Part shown: positions 34,201-40,200 of the stretch, piece by piece | Layout of the letters: each line of letters begins with the position of its first letter | Position numbering within the stretch: position 1 is the first letter of the stretch | Origin: Ischnura elegans | Taxonomy: Eukaryota; Arthropoda; Insecta; Odonata; Coenagrionidae | Direction of reading: 5' to 3' | Assembly: GCF_921293095.1 (NCBI RefSeq) | Contig: NC_060254.1 | Span: forward strand, 4,836,001-4,900,000 | DNA: 64,000 nt | Position numbers and translations under genes: made by a program | The notes under the pieces: generated by a model | The model's input: the letters and a program-made list of their open reading frames with translations, nothing else | Told to the model about the DNA's origin: nothing | Databases searched by the model: none

Positions 34201-37200
34201 GGATGTATGAAGACTGCCAAGGCTATTTTCCGGAGTTAGCAACATTTCACATTTAAAAATTTTTCAGCTACTTAATTATATTTAAGGTCTCGATTTTTTT
34301 CCCAATTCTTAAGATATGTTTATATCTTATAACCATAGATATATTATGGGGGTTTGCATAAATTACAGCCGTTGAAAAGGCCACAATCACGAAAAAAAAA
34401 AGTGAAATTATTTAGGCCGATAAATCAGCCCCTGGCAGTTTCCGCTCTACCAACGGTGGCAGTAAAAGTAGAGATGTGCGAATAGTATCCGCGAATACTC
34501 GAAAACCTCGAATACTTCGAATACTCTGAATTTTGCGGCCTACACTGTCGTTGGTAGTTGACTTAGAAAATTGTAAAGAACTCAACGTTTAGTGCATGCA
34601 GTGCCGTTATAGACTAGTTGACGAACTACATCAAATTCGTGGATTAGAGCGGTGAAAAGAGTTCGACGTGGGGAGCCAAAAATGATTGGGTGAAAAAATC
34701 CAAAAAATCCCCGCTTTCCCCACCAGGAGAACCTCAGTGCCATGGGATAGTAACTACGTAGCACAATTCCCAAAATCCGCTACCCCTCCATTCAATAGCC
34801 CTCGGCCACTCCTCCGATGCTTTCCTCCTCTCCAATATCAAACAAAAGGTGAAAAGGTCCCAGCTCGCGCAGGGTTCGCATCACGAAGACCATAAATGAA
34901 AAGCTTCAAAAGAAAATATCCAGTTATAAGAGAATAATAGAATCTTGTTTCACCCTTCCCTCTTTCTCCCTCCAAAAAATATGAAGTTACACGAGAACAA
35001 TAGAAACGTGTTTCGCGCCCTCCCTTTTCTCACCCACTGACCTTTTTCAGCCTACCTGCTTCAAAGTTCCCAGTTTCTGGAGGTCAACTGCTGCATGAAT
35101 CACCTATTAGCCCAAAAGGTGTCTAACAATGACTTTCGGCTTAGCTCATTAGCGTCTGATTGCGGCCAGCTCAGGAACTATTTGAAACTCATTCATCTTC
35201 CAAAATTTTGTCCTCATAATATTCTCATACAACCGGGCATTTTCCAACAACACAACTCTTGAGCCAGGGAAATTCAATCATGTGCCGTTCAGTAAGACAA
35301 AGTGTAATAGACCCAAGAAAGAATTTTTCCGAAGTATCCCAGCCCACATCCCACCTTGAATGGAATATACTCTCGTTGGAACATCAGTGAACACAGATGA
35401 CATTTTGGACATTGAAACTGCTATAGAGCACAATCGTTCCCATGGTGTAGTGTGTTAAGTATCATGCAACAAAATAGAAGTTTTAAAACAGAAAATAACC
35501 ATTGAAAATTATTGTGATGAATAAACACAAGTAAATCGGTGCTTATAGGGGCACATATATTAGTAGTAAACAATCAAAAAGTGAATAGAAAATGATGGTT
35601 AATCATCAAACGTTTTCCATAGGGCAGATTGTTAGTTTCCATAAATATGCTTTCCTGTGCCCCACATCTCATTGGAAAGAAAAACCATAGGATCATAAAA
35701 CACCAGTGCACTTCTTTCTATAGGCATGTGCGTGAGCATCACTCATGTGCATGGAATGAAATATTTAAGCAAACCATTTACATCTTACTTTGAAGAGAAG
35801 AATTCACAAGCTCATTCAGTTCTAACTAAGGGCAGGGTTGTACATTCATATAGATGAATCCAGTTTTGAGAAATTTCACTGGAAATTTTTTATATAAACG
35901 GTTGGGGGTGGGAAGCTACAACGGCAATTTGTTCCCCGTTTTGCTGCCATGGCCTCTTGACTGATTTGCTGAGAAAGAAAAGCCTGGCACACATCTAGAG
36001 GGGGGGGGGGGGAAGAGGGAGAGAACAAGATGAGGCTTTTAGAAAATTGAAAAATGCCTTTAGAAAATAGAAAGCAGTTACTACAGATTAATCATTTCAG
36101 CAGAAGACTTATGGAATTTTCAAAACATTGAAAAATATTCAAAAATTTTATTTCTGGCCCGGGTTTAGGCATGACATGAGTCGTTACGTGTGGGAATGTA
36201 AAAGCTGTAAGAACATAGTGATCTGGCCGGTTTGATGGAATCACAGAAGATGATTAAACATTGGACAGTAGAGTCCATGGATATCATCATCCCCATGCCC
36301 AGGTCTAGGCAGGGATCCCATTACATTCTGATGTTTGTTGAAAATAGGGTAGTTTCCTTCATCAAAGAAATCGAAAGGTAGTGATTAGAGATGGGTCAAA
36401 AAGAACCGAACTGCCAAAACGAACTGTTCACTGAAATGAACCAGTTCGAAAATGAACCGTTCTCTAAAACACCCTGTTCACTGTTCATGTTGGCACTGCA
36501 CAATTGCGGCGTACTCGGTACAGTAGGTATGATCATCAAGAGGCATTTTGAACTGCAGCTTACTCGAGCAAGTACGTTGTGGGTACAACAGATGGCGGTT
36601 ACGAGGGAGGCCATCCAAGGCCGCCGAAGTGCGTCGTAGACGACCGAGCCACTCCCCTTCTTTCTCTACTATTCCCCTCCGATAGCCACTGAACCGTTCG
36701 TTCTAACTAATATTTGAACTGATATTTAAAATATTAGTTCTTTCGAACCGTTCGAAATAACTAATATTTGAACTGATATTTAAAATATTAGTTCTTTCGA
36801 ACCGTTCGAAATAACTAATATTTGAACTGATATTTAAAATATCAGTTCTTTAGAACCGTTCGAAATATTAGATCAAATATTAGTTTCCTCGGGGCGTTCA
36901 GTTGGGATATCGCGTTCATTTTGCTTTCGTATTTTGAACATTTGTGGATCTGTGGATGCATCTCCAAAAATATTGTTTAAAACGCGATTCATGAACTTAG
37001 GAAACGATTGAACACATGATTGTGAAACATTTTTTTCGGTCCCTTTACCAAGTTGATATTTGGACTTAGTTTTTGGCGCCTACGATGAAATTTTAATTTT
37101 TTAAGTGCGCTGTATTGTGCAATGTGGATGCATCTCCAAAAATGTTGTTTACAACGCGATTCATGAACTTAAGAAACAATTAAAGTCTTTGGACTTTGTT

Positions 37201-40200
37201 TTTTCAGGTGCATCATCTAACTAGGAGTTTAATCGTTTCTTAAGTTCATGAATCGCGTTTTAAACAATATTTTTGGAGATGCATCCACATTTCACATCAC
37301 ATCGCACTTAACCCTTTCGAGACCGCGGAGTTTTCGTCTTAGCTTGACTGCTGTACTGCTCCCCAAGAGACTCTTCTTTCTCGTGGTACGGAGCATTTTT
37401 GGAGGGCATTCGTTAAGAAGGGTCTCGCTGAACCTTTTTCGACCCCTCCACGGTGGGACTCCGTATTATCTCGGACTCCAAGAGTAGTTGTGCTCCCTCC
37501 TTTCCGGGTTTACGACCATACCTGCGGCATTGGTTCGCGGTCAACTTATGTATTGCTTATATGTATTTAGCAAATGGATAATTGTTGCTTGCACGTAAAT
37601 TACAGGCATTGAATATAATTCCTCATTTTTATCTGAGCATTGTCAAATTTTAAACGAAGTTCTAAGGCCATTATCAAAGCATTTAACGCAGCAACAATTT
37701 CCATGTTGATGTTTATACATAACTCGAGATAAGTTAATATTTGTCGTAGAATTACGTTTAAAAATTGTAAACGCTGCTCAAAAGACAAACAATTCAATTC
37801 TTAGTTTATATTTCTTGAGAAATGAACAAATATTTATTTCGAAAATTGACTCTATAAACAATTGTATGACCGCTGTCCCTTACCGCTGAGAGAGGTTATA
37901 AAAGACGAAGGGTCCGGGTACCTGCTCCCGGATTCGGAGGGTTAATCCTAAACCCCGAAGCGTTGGGTCCCGAGACAAATGCGACCCAAACCCACGACAG
38001 TCCTGAAAGGGGGAGAGCTCGAAAACGTATATATACGGGTTTCGTTTTCTTGACCGGGAAAATCTCACACGTATATATACGCCCGTGGTCTCCCGGGTCA
38101 GGAAACGTCCACACGAATATATACGTGTACGGTAGGGAAAAGTTAAAAAATTTCATCGTAGGCGCCAAAAACTAAGTCTATAACTAAAAAAGAGTATATG
38201 ATGACAATATAAAATGTGTACATTGTATCCACTATTTATGTTTTTCTTAGGTTGGTCGTACAGATATTTACTTTTAACTGGTTTAATCTATATTTTACCC
38301 TGCGTCGCTTAAGAGTTCTCAACTGATGATAGTGGGAAACACATATTTGGCTCCAAATTACATCAAATTACTTGTTTGTATCTGCAAACTTTGGCAAGCT
38401 TGTAATAACCTATTAATCGCACACCACACTAAGCTTTCATGTACTCTAAACGCATGATAAACAATATTTTCTACCAGATGACCCTACCTGTTCACTATGA
38501 ACCGATATTTTGAACTGTTCTTTTTACTGAACAGGATCAAAGTGAACGGTTCATAAAAATGAACAGTTTAACCCACCTCTAGAAGTGATTGTGATTCGTT
38601 ACCCACGATTAGTGTCTTCATAATATACAAATTATTTGGTTTTAGAAATCCCAGTTTAGACGAATGTCAATGGTCATTTTTAACCTCATTTGAAAAAGGC
38701 CAGATTGGCGCCCATGCCAATCCACTCCACGTGACGTCACAGTGGCCTAGTATCTACACGAGTAGATAGGAGTTTTACATTGTCTGAGATTACCTATGCA
38801 TGCATGAGCCACAGAGCTCATGGAAACATGTCTTAACAATCAACTATTAAAACTGCCTATGGTGGGAAAGTTTCCTTTGTTTGATAAGGTATTAATAATC
38901 CTTATTAATCCAAGCGCTATCTGCTAGCAGGTTACTCTGCTACCTGCTAGCAGCCTGCATCGTAGCAGTGCTCATAGCCTTGCACCAAGGTGGCAGCCAG
39001 AATCAGAATGATGTCACATGGATTTTTCCCAGCATTCAAAATTAGATGTTGCGTTTTCGCATGCTTGAAAATTTTCACTTTTCATTTAAACGCGAAAAAT
39101 AGATTAAAAAATCATAAAGCGTGAAATAAGTACTCCAGGAGTACTTATTTCACGCTATAGTACATCTTTTAATTTAGGCAATAAAAAAAATAGGAAACCA
39201 TCCTATTGCATTTGGTGGTCGATAGCAATACCAGCATTCCGTCAATAGTCAGCATGTGGCTTAATATTGTTGCACTCACGTTAGTAATGAGTGTGGATGT
39301 CCGGAAGTAATGATATCTGATAATGGTGCACAGTATGTAGGCAAGGTATTGAAAAGAGTTGTTTGGCATTCCTCTGCACCACACTGCTCCTCCAGTGGCA
39401 TTGGCTGGGGTATATTATCTGAGTGATGGGGATTTGCGTTTTGGTTACAGTACGGGACTTTAGGCACTGCGGAGAGAACCGCAAAGGTTGCAGAAGTCGA
39501 GACAGCTAGTGAGTCAACAGCTTGAGGTGTTTCCTTTCCATTTACCTTCCTTTTTCTACCCCCTCTCCCTTCCTTAGAGATACAGGACTCGGGACACTTG
39601 AAGAGTGTAAGTCACCGAGGGAATCACAAAAAGGACAAACCTTTCATTCCCTTCACCTCCAATCAGAGTGCAGGCGGATTGATCCTCAACTCACTTTTCC
39701 TGCACTGGCACCCTTATTTGCACCTTGGTTATCAGATTCTAGTGATTTGAGCCACTCGTCATCAACCACATCCAAAGCTAAGCAGGAGAAACAGTGCCAT
39801 ATTACGAAGTGTTTAGAGAATTTTCAACTCGAAGCATACCTCTCCATTAATGCTTGGGAGTCTTCTAGCTTTCTGTCATAAATCTAAAAATTGCCGAAGG
39901 AATTGAATTAAAGGTAAGATCAGCAATTTATGGCATCAAAAACTAAAATATGAACAGAATGCTGACAGAAAGTCTACACTGTTTCACATTTTCATGAAAA
40001 TATGAAAAATGCTTACTCAAGGCCTAAGATATTGAGTTCCATTCGATGGCATGTTATGATACTCATAACGGAATAACCTAAAACCTATAGAAACTTTGTA
40101 CAAATAGAAAATAGAGGTACAGTAGGTAAGGGGTCAATCACATAACTACATTTAGTCCAATATTACATCATCCAGTTCCTTCAGCACCTCGGTACATTGA

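Larger units (their letters stand above)
36386..38581. mobile_element. hAT-like non-autonomous element, 2.2 kb
   Basis: The ends are TAGAGATGGGTCAAA and the inverse of TAGAGGTGGGTTAAA. The flanks GTAGTGAT (36378-36385) and GAAGTGAT (38582-38589) match at seven of eight positions, and the uninterrupted R1 copies show the empty site. The interior is rich in GAACCGTTC words and contains a 54-bp tandem repeat, an inverted repeat near 36950-37300, and a piggyBac-like MITE. Confidence 0.85.
36343..39207 (+). mobile_element. R1 MITE split by a hAT element
   Basis: The ends AATAGGGTAGTTTCC and the inverse of AATAGGATGGTTTCC match the copy at 770-1437, and without the nested element the length is 661 bp. 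It sits inside the Gypsy integrase fragment. A palindrome, GCGTGAAATAAGTACTCCAG with its inverse, is at about 39118-39160. Confidence 0.82.
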
